NCBI RefSeq assembly: GCF_014960965.1
Contig: NZ_CP063169.1
Location: forward strand, 2,637,581 to 2,701,580
Reading direction: 5' to 3'
DNA length: 64,000 bases
Origin: Ruania alkalisoli
GTDB taxonomy: Bacteria > Actinomycetota > Actinomycetes > Actinomycetales > Beutenbergiaceae
Shown here: piece by piece, positions 34,734 to 43,670 of the stretch
How the letters are laid out: every line of letters begins with the position of its first letter
Position numbering within the stretch: position 1 is the stretch's first letter
Program-made: the position numbers and the translations under genes
The notes under the pieces: generated by a model
Told to the model about the DNA's origin: nothing
Databases searched by the model: none
Seen by the model: the letters and a program-made list of their open reading frames with translations, nothing else

Positions 34734-36205
34734 GAGGTCATCATCCGATCAGACAGTGCGTGGGTGCGGGAGGCGAGCTCGTCCAACTCGTGGGTCTGCG
34801 GGCCGGGCAAAGAGGTGTGCAGGCGGCCGTGCAGGGGGTCGGTCCAGGCTGGGTCGAGACCGGACTTGCCGGTCAGGGCGCCGAGGACGGAGCCGACGGT
34901 GGCGCCGGCGGAGTCGGTGTCCCAGCCGGCGGCTACGGCGAGGGTGATGCCGCGGGTGAAGTTGACGTCGGTGATGGGCCGATCATCGACGGAAACTTCA
35001 CCCCCGGTGGGTGTGGGGGCGGTGCCGGGGGCGGGTCTGGGAGCGGTGCCCGAGGCAGCCACGGCCATGGCGATCAGGGCCGCGTTGTTGAGCGTGTGCA
35101 CCCAATGCAGGTGGCCGTACTGGGCGTGCAAGGCGTCGAGTGCTTCCTCGTCGTCAATGCGACCGTCGCGCAGGTCCTCCCCTGCCGTGCGCCCGGAGCG
35201 GACCGCCTCGAGCAGGCGGGAGGCCGGGGGCAGCACCGACTCGGCGGCGTCGAGCACGTCATCCACACCGTCGCTGACAAGGGAGGCCGAGCACATGGCG
35301 GCGGCCCACATGGCGCCGTAGATCCCGTTGCGGGTGTGACTCAGCCGGGCGTCCACCCAGGCGAGCCGGGCGGCGGCGTAGACGTCTCCGGGGTGGGCCC
35401 AGCCGTACACGTCGGCACGGATGAGGGCGCCGATCCATTCGCGGAACGGGTTCAGGTGGGTGGCGGTCTCGCAGGCGCCGGTCTCGGTGATTTCCCGGGC
35501 GTCGAGCAGGTTGCGGTAAGCGGCCCGCTCGGCGGTGAACACGCGCCCGCCGGGCAGGTTCGCCAGCCAAGACTGCGCCACGTCAGTGGTGGTCAGGTTC
35601 GCGCCGTGGGTCTCCAGCAGGTCCAGCGCCAGCAGCGGGAAGTTCAGGTCATCATCTTCGGGCATGCCGTTGATGTTCTCCACCAGCGACGTCGGCGCCG
35701 AGCGGCGATTCCACGGCCACCGGGCGGCCACATCCTCCGGCAGGCCGTCGGCGGTGAAATATCCCCGCAGCGGCCAGTTCCCCGTGGCGCGGGCGATCTC
35801 CTCGATGCCCTCCCGCGGGATCTTCTCCACCGGCTTGCCGAGCAGGCAGCCGACCGAGCGGCCCCACCAGGCACCGGCGACCCGGTCCAGGTCGGCCGTC
35901 ACCGGCTGGCCCGGTGCGGCCGGGGTGGCCGGGATCTGGGCGGTGATGTCGGCCCAGTCGTCCGGTTCGGCCGGGTCGGTGGTGTCCAGCTCGGCCAGCT
36001 GGGCGAGCACCTGGCGGGCGATCAGCCGCAGCTGCGGGTCCGCGGCGTCGGCGCTCGCCCCGGAGCGCTCCGGCTGCAACGACCCACCGGCGGCCTCCCA
36101 CCGGTGTGCGGCCGAATCAAGGGCCGAATATTCGGCCCCTTGTTCGGCCAGTGCCACCAGCTCATGGGCGACGAGGTCCTCGGGCTGGGCCCAGGTGAGT
36201 CTCAC
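34730..36205 (-). CDS. ADP-ribosylglycohydrolase-fold protein, second copy
   Basis: A 491-residue protein of the ADP-ribosylglycohydrolase (DraG) family. The metal-site signatures are GRSVGCLLGKPVEKIPREG, MPEDDDLNFPLLALDLL and GWDTDSAGATVGSVLGAL. It has an extra N-terminal 130 residues with no clear domain. It starts at GTG 36205 overlapping the first copy as GTGA. In sugar operons members of this fold are thought to hydrolyse N-ribosyl or related glycosides rather than modified proteins; the substrate here is unknown. Confidence 0.85.
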   Translation of the reverse strand: MRLTWAQPEDLVAHELVALAEQGAEYSALDSAAHRWEAAGGSLQPERSGASADAADPQLRLIARQVLAQLAELDTTDPAEPDDWADITAQIPATPAAPGQPVTADLDRVAGAWWGRSVGCLLGKPVEKIPREGIEEIARATGNWPLRGYFTADGLPEDVAARWPWNRRSAPTSLVENINGMPEDDDLNFPLLALDLLETHGANLTTTDVAQSWLANLPGGRVFTAERAAYRNLLDAREITETGACETATHLNPFREWIGALIRADVYGWAHPGDVYAAARLAWVDARLSHTRNGIYGAMWAAAMCSASLVSDGVDDVLDAAESVLPPASRLLEAVRSGRTAGEDLRDGRIDDEEALDALHAQYGHLHWVHTLNNAALIAMAVAASGTAPRPAPGTAPTPTGGEVSVDDRPITDVNFTRGITLAVAAGWDTDSAGATVGSVLGALTGKSGLDPAWTDPLHGRLHTSLPGPQTHELDELASRTHALSDRMMTS

Positions 36206-37371
36206 GCAGATTCCTCCAGCATGGCGTTCAGGGCCTCGGTGCGCTGCCGGGCCCGGCGGGCGTCGTCAGCGGTGATCGCCCGCACGCTCGCGGTCATCGA
36301 AGCAATCACGGTGTCCAGGTCCAGTTTGCTCGCCGTGGTGACGTCCTGCACCCAGGCACCCGGGATGGCGTCCCGGCCGGCGAGTGCACCGCAGATGGCG
36401 CCGGCCATGGTGGCGATCGAGTCGGCATCGCGGCCATAGTTCACCGCATCGAGGATCGCTCCGCGCGCATCGCCGTCGTGGGCAACCACGAGCCCCAGCG
36501 CGACGGGCAACTCCTCGATCGACTTCGTGCGGGAGGGCAGCCGGGCGTCCATCGCCGGCTGCCGGTAGGTCTCGCCCACGGTGTCGTACGGGGACACGGC
36601 GGCGCGCAGCACCCGGTTCAGTTCGCGTTCGTCGTGGGCGGCCAGTCCCCCGGCGGCCTGGAACGCGGCGACGGCCTCGAGCACCGCGTCGATCGCGGCC
36701 CGGGTGCCGTCATGGGCAAGGCGACGGGCCTCGTCCACGGCACGCTCCGCCGTCGTGCCGGGAACCAGGGCAGCCGCGACAGCGGCGGCGAACACGCCGG
36801 CAGCCTCACGGCCATAAGAGACCTGATGCGCCCCGGCCAAATCGATCGCCTCGGCATAAGCGCCGGCCGGATCGCCGGCGTTCACCAGCCCCACCGGGGC
36901 CATGTACATGGTGGCGCCGCAGTTGACGATGTTGCCCACCCCGGCCTCGCGCGGGTCGACGTGGCCGTAGTGCAGCTTGGCCACCAGGTGCTTCTCGGCG
37001 AGGAAGACCCGCTGCAGGATGAGGGCCTCATCCTCCAGCTCGGGCACCCACCGGCGCTCGCCCAGCATCAGCGGCACCAGATCGGAGGCCATGTGATAGG
37101 CGTCCAGGTGGGTGTGGTGAGTGGCGTAGACCTCGATCAGCGCGTGCGTCATCAAGGTGTCATCGGTGACGTGCCCATCGCCCTTGTGATACGGCGCGAT
37201 CGGGCGGGCGGTGCGCCAGTCGGGCAGGAACGGGCCGACGATGCCGGTGACCCTGCCCCCGTGGCGTTCCTCGATCTGCTCGGGGGTCCAGCCCTCGGTG
37301 GCTCCGCCGAGCGCGTCCCCGACGGCGGCGCCGGCGAGTACGCCCGCCACTCGGTCTTCCAGCCAACTCAC
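36202..37371 (-). CDS. ADP-ribosylglycohydrolase-fold protein, first copy
   Basis: A 389-residue DraG-family protein. GAAVGDALGGATEGW begins the fold, HVTDDTLMTHALIEVY supplies the first acidic metal ligands, and NYGRDADSIATMAGAICGAL the second. GTG 37371 is the start, preceded by GGAGA; the longer upstream frame runs through the intercistronic hairpins. It is the first enzyme gene after the binding protein and heads a chain of five overlapping genes ending in the CitE-like lyase. Confidence 0.88.
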   Translation of the reverse strand: MSWLEDRVAGVLAGAAVGDALGGATEGWTPEQIEERHGGRVTGIVGPFLPDWRTARPIAPYHKGDGHVTDDTLMTHALIEVYATHHTHLDAYHMASDLVPLMLGERRWVPELEDEALILQRVFLAEKHLVAKLHYGHVDPREAGVGNIVNCGATMYMAPVGLVNAGDPAGAYAEAIDLAGAHQVSYGREAAGVFAAAVAAALVPGTTAERAVDEARRLAHDGTRAAIDAVLEAVAAFQAAGGLAAHDERELNRVLRAAVSPYDTVGETYRQPAMDARLPSRTKSIEELPVALGLVVAHDGDARGAILDAVNYGRDADSIATMAGAICGALAGRDAIPGAWVQDVTTASKLDLDTVIASMTASVRAITADDARRARQRTEALNAMLEESA

Positions 37372-37401
37372 GTGGGTTCTCCATTCGATTTCGGATCTCG
37401 T

Positions 37402-37453
37402 GTTGCCCCGATCTGTCGCCTCGCCTGAGACGCCAGCGACAGATTGCGGCAAC
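37402..37453 (-). other. 52-bp dyad in binding-protein / enzyme intercistronic region
   Basis: ATCTGTCGC (37411-37419) mirrors GCGACAGAT (37436-37444), and GTTGCC (37402-37407) mirrors GGCAAC (37448-37453) about the same axis. It lies 31 bases before the first ADP-ribosylglycohydrolase start. It may be an RNA hairpin or an internal operator; no promoter boxes are clear. Confidence 0.4.
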
Positions 37454-37495
37454 GCGCGGGTGGTGTGGGGTGGGACCCGCAGGTACCGGGTAGAT

Positions 37496-37525
37496 CCGCG
37501 GCACCCGGTTGCCCGGGTGCCGCGG
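37496..37525 (-). terminator. 13-bp perfect GC hairpin after the binding-protein gene
   Basis: CCGCGGCACCCGG (37496-37508) and CCGGGTGCCGCGG (37513-37525) form a perfect stem with a TTGC loop, six bases after the stop of the binding-protein gene. There is no T-run. It probably acts as a partial terminator or mRNA stabiliser that sets a high binding-protein to enzyme ratio. Confidence 0.6.
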
Positions 37526-37531
37526 ACGGGG

Positions 37532-38815
37532 TCAGCCCCAGCCGTCGGTGAGCTGAGTCGCCAGCTCCTCGGAGCTGATCTGGTCACCCAGGTACTGCTG
37601 CAGCGCCGGGTTCAGCACCGTTTCCTTCCACTCGGCGTACCCGTTCGCCTGCAGGAACGGGGCACCGACCATGCCATCGGCAGTCGCCAGGATCTGCTCC
37701 CAGCCGTCCTCGCCACCGGTCTCGGTGGCCACCACCTCACGGGCCGACTCCGAGGCCGGGATCAGCGCATCCGCCTGGGCGATCGCGGCGAGGGTCTCCC
37801 CTGAGGCGAAGAAGTCCAGGAACGCGGTCGCTTCTTCGACGTTCTCGGAGTCGATGTTCACCGAGTAGGTCTGCGGGTTCGCGGCCTGCAGCGCACCCTC
37901 GGAGCCCTCCAGCGGCGGCAGCGCCACCCAGTTGAAGCCCTCCGGGGCGTCATTGGCCATGTTCGCGGCCTGATAGGAACCCTGCACGGTCATCGCCACG
38001 GTGCCGCCGTAGAACGAGGCCAGCACGTCCGAACCGGACTGGGTCAGGCTCACCGGGTCCAGCGACTCGTCCTCGTACGCCATCTCATGGATGCGCTCGG
38101 GCACCTCGAGCTCGGCGTCGCCGACCTCGATCTGCACGTCATCGCCGGAGCCGGAGAAGAAGTCGCCACCGAAGCCCGGAGCGAGCGTCATCACGGTGGC
38201 GGCCGGGGAACCGAGACCCCAGCCGAGGCCGTAGACGTCATCGGTGGTGGTCGCCTCGGCGATCTCGGCAAGCTGGTCCCAGCTCATCGAGTCCCCGGTG
38301 GGCACCTCCACGCCGGCCTCCTCGAGCAGGTCCGCGTTCGCGAACGCCACGTAGGACTGCATCGTGGAGGGGTAGGCGATGATCTCGTCGTTCACGGTCA
38401 CCGAGTCCCAGATGCCCTCCGGGATGTCAGCGATCGTCTCCTCGCTGAGCCCCGCGGACAGGTCGGCAAGGTAGCCATCCTGCGCGAAGGCCACGATCGC
38501 GGCGGCCTCGAAGTGGATGATGTCCGGGGCGGTGCCGCCGGTGAACTGGGTGATCAGCTTGTCGTAGGCGCCGTCCCAGCCGGCCTGGATGATCTCCACC
38601 TGCACGTCCGGGTTGTCGGAGTTCCAGGAGTCCACGGCCGCCTGGATCGCTTCCTGTGTGGCCGGCTGGTCCGAGAGGGACTGGAACTGCAGCGTGACGG
38701 CACCATCTTCGGAGTCGCCGCCACCACCGCTCGCGCTTCCCTGCTGGCAGGCGGTCAGGGCGAACGCGCCTGCCGTCAGCAGCGCGAGAGCGCCGATGCT
38801 CTTCTTGCTGGTCAT
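37532..38815 (-). CDS. Extracellular sugar-binding lipoprotein (SBP family 1)
   Basis: A 427-residue solute-binding protein. MTSKKSIGALALLTAGAF begins a signal peptide ending in the lipobox ALTAC, followed by a Gly/Ser-rich linker. The start ATG at 38815 follows GAGAG. The mature domain has the usual DIIHFEAAA and hinge features of family 1. It follows the permeases by 23 bases and is followed by two strong stem-loops. The ligand is unknown. Confidence 0.92.
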   Translation of the reverse strand: MTSKKSIGALALLTAGAFALTACQQGSASGGGGDSEDGAVTLQFQSLSDQPATQEAIQAAVDSWNSDNPDVQVEIIQAGWDGAYDKLITQFTGGTAPDIIHFEAAAIVAFAQDGYLADLSAGLSEETIADIPEGIWDSVTVNDEIIAYPSTMQSYVAFANADLLEEAGVEVPTGDSMSWDQLAEIAEATTTDDVYGLGWGLGSPAATVMTLAPGFGGDFFSGSGDDVQIEVGDAELEVPERIHEMAYEDESLDPVSLTQSGSDVLASFYGGTVAMTVQGSYQAANMANDAPEGFNWVALPPLEGSEGALQAANPQTYSVNIDSENVEEATAFLDFFASGETLAAIAQADALIPASESAREVVATETGGEDGWEQILATADGMVGAPFLQANGYAEWKETVLNPALQQYLGDQISSEELATQLTDGWG

Positions 38816-38838
38816 GGTGAATCTCTCTTTCTGGGGTG

Positions 38839-39684
38839 TCAGCCCTTGACGGCACCGGCGAGCATCCCGCCGGTGAGTTTCTTCTGGAGGAAGGAGAAGA
38901 CGATCAGGGAGGGGATCGTCGCGAGTACGGCACCGGCGGCGAGCGGACCCAGCTGGGTCTGCCCCTCGGCACCGAGGAACGCACGCAGCGTGATCGGGAG
39001 CGTGAACAGCTCCGGGCTCTGCAGCAGCACGAGGGCGAGGAAGAACTCGTTCCACGCCGAGACGAACGTGAACATCGCGGTGGCCATCAGCCCGGGCCGC
39101 AGCAGCGGGAACACGATGTGCACCAGCACCTTGAACCGGCTCGCGCCGTCCATCGAACCGGCGTCCTCGAGCTCACGCGGCACGGCGGCCACATAGCCCT
39201 GCATCATCCACAGCGTGAACGGCAGCGTGAACGTGACATAGACGAGGATCAGCCCGAGCAGGGTGTCGTTCAGCATCAACGTCCGCAGCACCAGGAACAA
39301 CGGGATGATGATCAGGATCTGCGGGAACACCTGGGTGGCGAGGATCCACACGGTGCCGGCCGCGCGCAGCTTCCCGCGCAACCGGGCCAGCGCATAGGAC
39401 ATCGGCAGCGTGACGATCACCGCGATCACCATCGTGCTCACCGCCACCAGGAACGAGTTCCCGGCCGAGCTGAGCAGGTTCTGCCGCTCCAGCGCGGTGG
39501 TGAAGTTGGTGAACACCCACTCGTTCGGGATCAGGTTCGCGCTCAGGGAGTTCAGCTCCGCGGAGGACTTGAACGAGGCGGAGACGATCCACAGCACCGG
39601 GAAGCCCAGGAAGAGCAGGAACCCGCCGAGGGCCACATACTGCAGCACGGTCACCGGCAGGGGCGTCTTCATGTTGGTGTTCAT
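38839..39684 (-). CDS. Carbohydrate ABC transporter permease, MalG type
   Basis: A 281-residue permease with six helices and the EAA loop ELEDAGSMDGASRFKVLVHI, where Gly replaces the usual second Ala. It lies 7 bases after the MalF-type permease. ATG 39684 is used; an in-frame ATG at 39672 is also possible. Confidence 0.92.
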   Translation of the reverse strand: MNTNMKTPLPVTVLQYVALGGFLLFLGFPVLWIVSASFKSSAELNSLSANLIPNEWVFTNFTTALERQNLLSSAGNSFLVAVSTMVIAVIVTLPMSYALARLRGKLRAAGTVWILATQVFPQILIIIPLFLVLRTLMLNDTLLGLILVYVTFTLPFTLWMMQGYVAAVPRELEDAGSMDGASRFKVLVHIVFPLLRPGLMATAMFTFVSAWNEFFLALVLLQSPELFTLPITLRAFLGAEGQTQLGPLAAGAVLATIPSLIVFSFLQKKLTGGMLAGAVKG

Positions 39685-39691
39685 CTGTCCA

Positions 39692-40642
39692 TCACCGCCC
39701 TTCCTTGTTCTGCCGGAACTGGTTCACCAGGTAGATGCTCAGGATCAGCAGGATCGCCAGCACGAGCACGTCACCCATCGCCGAGGCGTACCCGATCTCG
39801 CGGTTGCGGAAGGCTTCCAGGTAGGTGAACAGCGGCGGGATCATGGTCCGGCCGCCCGGTCCGCCCTCGGTGAGCACGTAGACGATGCCGAAGTCGTTGA
39901 AGTTCCAGATGAAGTCGATGCTGGTGATGGCGATCAGCACCGGCGCCAGGCCCGGAAGGGTCACGTGCCAGAACCGGCGCGCCCCGTTCGCCCCGTCCAG
40001 TGCGGCGGCCTCGTGCAACTCCCCCGGGATGGACTGCATCCCGGCCAGCAGCAGCACCGTGGTCTGCGGCAGCCCGGACCAGATGCCCACCACGATCACT
40101 GCCGGCAACGCGGTGGAGAAATCGCCGAGCCAGTTCACCTTCTCGATCCCGAACCAGCCCAGCGCCGCGTTCAGCGGCCCGGAGTTGACGTCGTAGATCA
40201 TCCGCCAGAGGATCCCGGTGACCACCGGCGGCATCGCCCATGGAATCAGCACGATGATCCGGGTGAGGGACTTGAAGCGCAGCTTCGAGTTCAGCAGTAG
40301 CGCCAGCGCGATCGCGCTCATCCCGGTGAGCGCAGCCACCGACCCGGCCCACACCAGGCCGATGCCGAAGGAGTCCCAGAACTGCTTGTCTTGGGCGAGT
40401 TGGACGAAGTTGTCGAAGCCGATGAACTCGATCTCGGCGTTGCGCGCCAGGGTGGCGTTGGTGAACCCGAGGTAGACGCCCGCCAGCAGCGGGATCATCG
40501 AGAACACGATGATCGGCAGCAGGGCCGGGATCACCAGCGCGATGGCCTCGCGTCGTTCGGCCTTCTGCCGCGGGCCCAGGCCCGCCTTCCGGCGGGGTGA
40601 GCCGCCCGACGGCGGAGCCAGGGCTGGAGCGGGTGCGCTCAC
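39692..40642 (-). CDS. Carbohydrate ABC transporter permease, MalF type
   Basis: A 316-residue permease with a Pro/Lys/Arg-rich cytoplasmic N-terminus, six helices and the EAA loop ELHEAAALDGANGARRFWHV. It starts at GTG 40642, overlapping the LacI stop as GTGA, so the repressor and transporter share one transcript. Confidence 0.92.
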   Translation of the reverse strand: MSAPAPALAPPSGGSPRRKAGLGPRQKAERREAIALVIPALLPIIVFSMIPLLAGVYLGFTNATLARNAEIEFIGFDNFVQLAQDKQFWDSFGIGLVWAGSVAALTGMSAIALALLLNSKLRFKSLTRIIVLIPWAMPPVVTGILWRMIYDVNSGPLNAALGWFGIEKVNWLGDFSTALPAVIVVGIWSGLPQTTVLLLAGMQSIPGELHEAAALDGANGARRFWHVTLPGLAPVLIAITSIDFIWNFNDFGIVYVLTEGGPGGRTMIPPLFTYLEAFRNREIGYASAMGDVLVLAILLILSIYLVNQFRQNKEGR

Positions 40643-41682
40643 CGTGGCCTCCCCTCACCCGAGGCGAACCTGCTGACCGAGGAGGGCTGCGCCGTCGTGG
40701 ATCCACGCACCTGCAGCGAGGGCGGCACGCGCACCGCGCGCGGCGCCAGCTCGGGGTCTTCCATCCGGGCCAGCAGCAGCTGGGCAGCCTTGCGGCCACG
40801 GCGGGTCGAACCGAGGTCCACACTGGTCAGGCCCGGGTGGCTGACCTCGGTGAGGGAGGTGTTGTCGATGCCGACCACGGCGAGGTCGGTCGGGACGGTG
40901 AGGCCGCGGGTGGCAGCGGCGTGCATGATGCCGATGCCGACGAGGTCGTTGACGGCGATCACCGCATCCCAGGGGTCCTCTGCGGAGTCGAACATCGCTG
41001 AGGCGGCGGCGTACCCGGCCTCGATGGTGAAGTCCTCGGCAGAATATTCGGCACTGACGAGGTCGTTCCTCTCGGCCACCGCGCGCAGGAACCCGGCATG
41101 GCGGAACCGTCCCGGCGTGGTGTCGGCGGGGCCGTTGAGGAAAGCGATGCGGCGGGCTCCACCGGTCACGAGGTGCTCAACCGCGAGGGCCACTCCCCCT
41201 TCGGAGTCGGCCATCACGGTGTCCACACCGGCGCCGTCGGGCAGGCGTCCGATGACGACGGCAGGCACGGTGGAGGCCTCGAGGGCGGTCACCAGGGCGT
41301 CGGTCACGCGCAGCGGGGAGAGGATGAGGCCGTCGACGTAGCCGCGGTTGAGGTCACGGACGAGGTCGACGGTCGCGTCGGCGTCACCGGTGCGGGAGAC
41401 CACCAAGCGGTAATCCTCGGCGGCGACCACGGATTCGATCTCGCGCATCATCTCCACGTAGACCGGGTTGCCGATGTCGGCGACCGCGAACGCGAGTTGA
41501 CCGGTGCGGCGAGTGCGCAGGCTGCGGGCGGCCGAGTCCGGGATGTAGCCGAGCTCGGCGGCCGCGGCGCGGACCTTCTCCACCGTGGCGGCGCTGGCCA
41601 CCTGGCCGTTGAGGGCGCGCGAGGTGGAGGCGAGCGAGACGCCCGCCCGCTTGGCCACATCAGCGATGGTGACTCGGCCCAT
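40639..41682 (-). CDS. LacI-family transcriptional repressor
   Basis: A 347-residue repressor: the helix-turn-helix VTIADVAKRAGVSLASTSRA, the hinge IPDSAARSLRTRRTGQL, and a sugar-sensing core (DGLILSPL, DAVIAVNDLVGIGIMHAA, VVGIDNT). ATG 41682 opens it. It is the first gene of its own operon, ahead of the permeases, and two tandem operators lie just upstream, so it is autoregulated together with the transporter and downstream enzymes. Confidence 0.95.
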   Translation of the reverse strand: MGRVTIADVAKRAGVSLASTSRALNGQVASAATVEKVRAAAAELGYIPDSAARSLRTRRTGQLAFAVADIGNPVYVEMMREIESVVAAEDYRLVVSRTGDADATVDLVRDLNRGYVDGLILSPLRVTDALVTALEASTVPAVVIGRLPDGAGVDTVMADSEGGVALAVEHLVTGGARRIAFLNGPADTTPGRFRHAGFLRAVAERNDLVSAEYSAEDFTIEAGYAAASAMFDSAEDPWDAVIAVNDLVGIGIMHAAATRGLTVPTDLAVVGIDNTSLTEVSHPGLTSVDLGSTRRGRKAAQLLLARMEDPELAPRAVRVPPSLQVRGSTTAQPSSVSRFASGEGRPR

Positions 41683-41709
41683 CTGGTGCCTCCGGGTTTC
41701 ATCCACGAC

Positions 41710-41740
41710 ATTGGAAACGATTCCATTGGAAACGATTCCA
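41710..41740. promoter_or_regulatory. Tandem LacI operators (exact 15-mer repeated twice)
   Basis: ATTGGAAACGATTCC occurs at 41710-41724 and again at 41725-41739. Each holds the dyad TGGAA-ACGA-TTCCA with central CG, the classic LacI pattern. They start 28 bases upstream of the LacI ATG, and the 15-base period would place the two repressor dimers on roughly opposite helix faces. Confidence 0.7.
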
Positions 41741-41935
41741 GGACGGTAGCACGGAGATCTGGGGGTGGGCAAGGTGGGCGCGAGCACGGCGGGTGGGCAG
41801 CAGACTGGTGGGCACAGCAGAGGACATCAGCGTGCTCCGACCGAGGCTCCAGGCATCGACCAGGGTTTCGGCTTGGGACGACGCCTGGAACATGGGTCGA
41901 TGCGTCGAGCTCGGCCGCAGATCGTGTGGCTTGTA

Positions 41936-41983
41936 GTCCACTTCCGCGGATGTGTATTGTGATACACAATCGTAGAAGTGGAC
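41936..41983. promoter_or_regulatory. Nested palindromic operator of hipBA
   Basis: GTGTAT (41952-41957) mirrors ATACAC (41962-41967), and GTCCACTTC (41936-41944) mirrors GAAGTGGAC (41975-41983), all about one axis at 41959.5 with equal 7-base spacers. It is 25 bases upstream of the hipB GTG. This fits cooperative binding of HipB dimers; no independent -35/-10 is clear. Confidence 0.7.
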
Positions 41984-42008
41984 CAGGAGACACACAGGGA
42001 GGTCGGTC

Positions 42009-42224
42009 GTGAGGGTACGCACCATGGCTGAGGTTGGCGCTGTCATCCGCGATGCCCGCGAGCAAGCCAGTCTCACTCAGGCCGAGCTCGCCCGCCGTGC
42101 TCGTGTCTCCCGTGAGTGGCTCATCAAGGTCGAGTCCGGACGCACCAGCGCCGAGATGCCCCGCATCCTGGACGTCCTCGCCCACCTTGATCTCACTCTC
42201 GACATCAAGCACGAGCGTGAGTAG
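42009..42224 (+). CDS. hipB: XRE-family antitoxin of HipBA module
   Basis: A 71-residue helix-turn-helix protein (VIRDAREQASLTQAELARRA then VSREWLIKVESGR), the size and pattern of HipB-like antitoxins. The GTG at 42009 is chosen because GGGAGG precedes it; an in-frame ATG lies at 42024. It ends two bases before hipA. HipB binds HipA to restrain it and binds the upstream palindrome to repress the pair. Confidence 0.9.
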   Translation: MRVRTMAEVGAVIRDAREQASLTQAELARRARVSREWLIKVESGRTSAEMPRILDVLAHLDLTLDIKHERE

Positions 42225-42226
42225 CG

Positions 42227-43603
42227 ATGGCCGACCGTCACCTGGACGTCCACATGGACGGCACTCGCGCCGGGTCACTCACCTTGACCGGCGCGGGCAA
42301 CATCACCTTCACCTACGACGAGGACTACCGCGGCAGCCCCGGTGCCACGCCACTGTCCCTGTCGATGCCCACAGTGACCGGCCGGCATCGTCAGCGCGCC
42401 GCGCTGCCCTTCATCCAGGGCTTGCTTCCCGACAATGAGCAGGCCTTGGCCTCTCTCGCTACGACCTACCAAGTCTCGGCACGGTCCCCGTTCGCGATCC
42501 TCGAGCACATCGGCGGCGACGTCGCCGGAGCACTGCAGTTCCTGCCGCCTGGGCAGGAGAGCTCGGACGCTACCGCGAACCGATCCCTGCTGACGTCGGT
42601 CAGCGACGAGGAACTCGCGCGCGACCTGGCCACAGTCATTGACGCGTACCGGACGGGACGGCCGCTGCGGGGAAGGGAGCGACTGAGGTTGAGCCTGGCC
42701 GGCGCCCAACCCAAGCTCGCCCTGGTCGCTATGCCTGACGGAACCTGGGCGCGACCCGGCCCCGGGGCACCGACCACCCACATCCTCAAGCCGGAGTACA
42801 CAACACCGCGCACCGTCGCCGACGAACGGTTCCCCGACCTGTCGACGCTGGAGATGTTCAGCCTCGCCGTGGCCCGGCACGCCGGGCTGCGCACACCGGA
42901 TGCCCGCATGTGGACCTCGCCCGATGGGCAGCTGCGGTCGCTGGTCGTCCAGCGGTACGACCGACACCTCGGCACGGACGGACTCGTGCACCGCGATCAC
43001 CAGGAGGACCTGTGCCAAGCGTTGTCGGTCCCGCCGGAGAAGAAGTACCAGCATCGCGACGGTGGGCCGGGTGTTGGGGCGATCGGTGAGCTGCTGCGTC
43101 TGCGCTTGTCACCAACGGACCGGATCGCGACCGCGCGCGACTTCCTGGCACTGCTGACGCTGAACATCGCCCTGGTGAACACCGACGCGCACGCCAAGAA
43201 CTACTCCCTGCTGCTCGATGGTGCCAGCGTCCACCTCGCCCCGACATACGACGTCCTCTCCATCACCCCCTACGAGCATCCCGAGGACGCCGCCTTCACG
43301 GAGCCCCTGTCATTCCCGATGCGGATCGGCGACAGCTACCTGATTCGCGAGATGCACCCCGCCGTGATCGCGCGCGAGGGAGAGCGCCTCGGGCTGGAGG
43401 CTGAGGAGTCGCATGAAGTCGTTGCAGGCGTTCTCGCGGCGCTCCCTGGTGCACTGGAGCAGGCACGCGAGGCTGTCGCAGGTATCCCCGGTGGCATCCG
43501 GATTGCCGACACCACGATCCGCAACCTACGCGCCATCTCCCCGCTCCACGACCGACCGGGGCGCACGATCGACCTCCGATCGCCCCCGCCCGCAGCCTCG
43601 TAG
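42227..43603 (+). CDS. hipA: HipA-family serine/threonine kinase toxin
   Basis: A 458-residue HipA kinase. LSLAGAQPKLAL is the P-loop-like segment with the autophosphorylation serine region, VVQRYDRHL is conserved, NTDAHAKNYS is the catalytic loop and APTYDVLS the metal-binding DxxS. All are intact. E. coli HipA phosphorylates glutamyl-tRNA synthetase and causes persistence; the target here is unknown. It is two bases after hipB. A broken copy of the same module lies at 11435-11750. Confidence 0.93.
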   Translation: MADRHLDVHMDGTRAGSLTLTGAGNITFTYDEDYRGSPGATPLSLSMPTVTGRHRQRAALPFIQGLLPDNEQALASLATTYQVSARSPFAILEHIGGDVAGALQFLPPGQESSDATANRSLLTSVSDEELARDLATVIDAYRTGRPLRGRERLRLSLAGAQPKLALVAMPDGTWARPGPGAPTTHILKPEYTTPRTVADERFPDLSTLEMFSLAVARHAGLRTPDARMWTSPDGQLRSLVVQRYDRHLGTDGLVHRDHQEDLCQALSVPPEKKYQHRDGGPGVGAIGELLRLRLSPTDRIATARDFLALLTLNIALVNTDAHAKNYSLLLDGASVHLAPTYDVLSITPYEHPEDAAFTEPLSFPMRIGDSYLIREMHPAVIAREGERLGLEAEESHEVVAGVLAALPGALEQAREAVAGIPGGIRIADTTIRNLRAISPLHDRPGRTIDLRSPPPAAS

Positions 43604-43670
43604 GCACGGGCTCCGCCCGGTCCGTGGCGGGCGCGCCACGGCCCGGGTGCGTCGAGTTCGGCACTGGGCC

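Noticed and set aside
34760-36439. Long plus-strand open frame opposite the ADP-ribosylglycohydrolase genes
   Set aside because: Antisense shadow; the minus-strand genes have clear family motifs and coupled starts.
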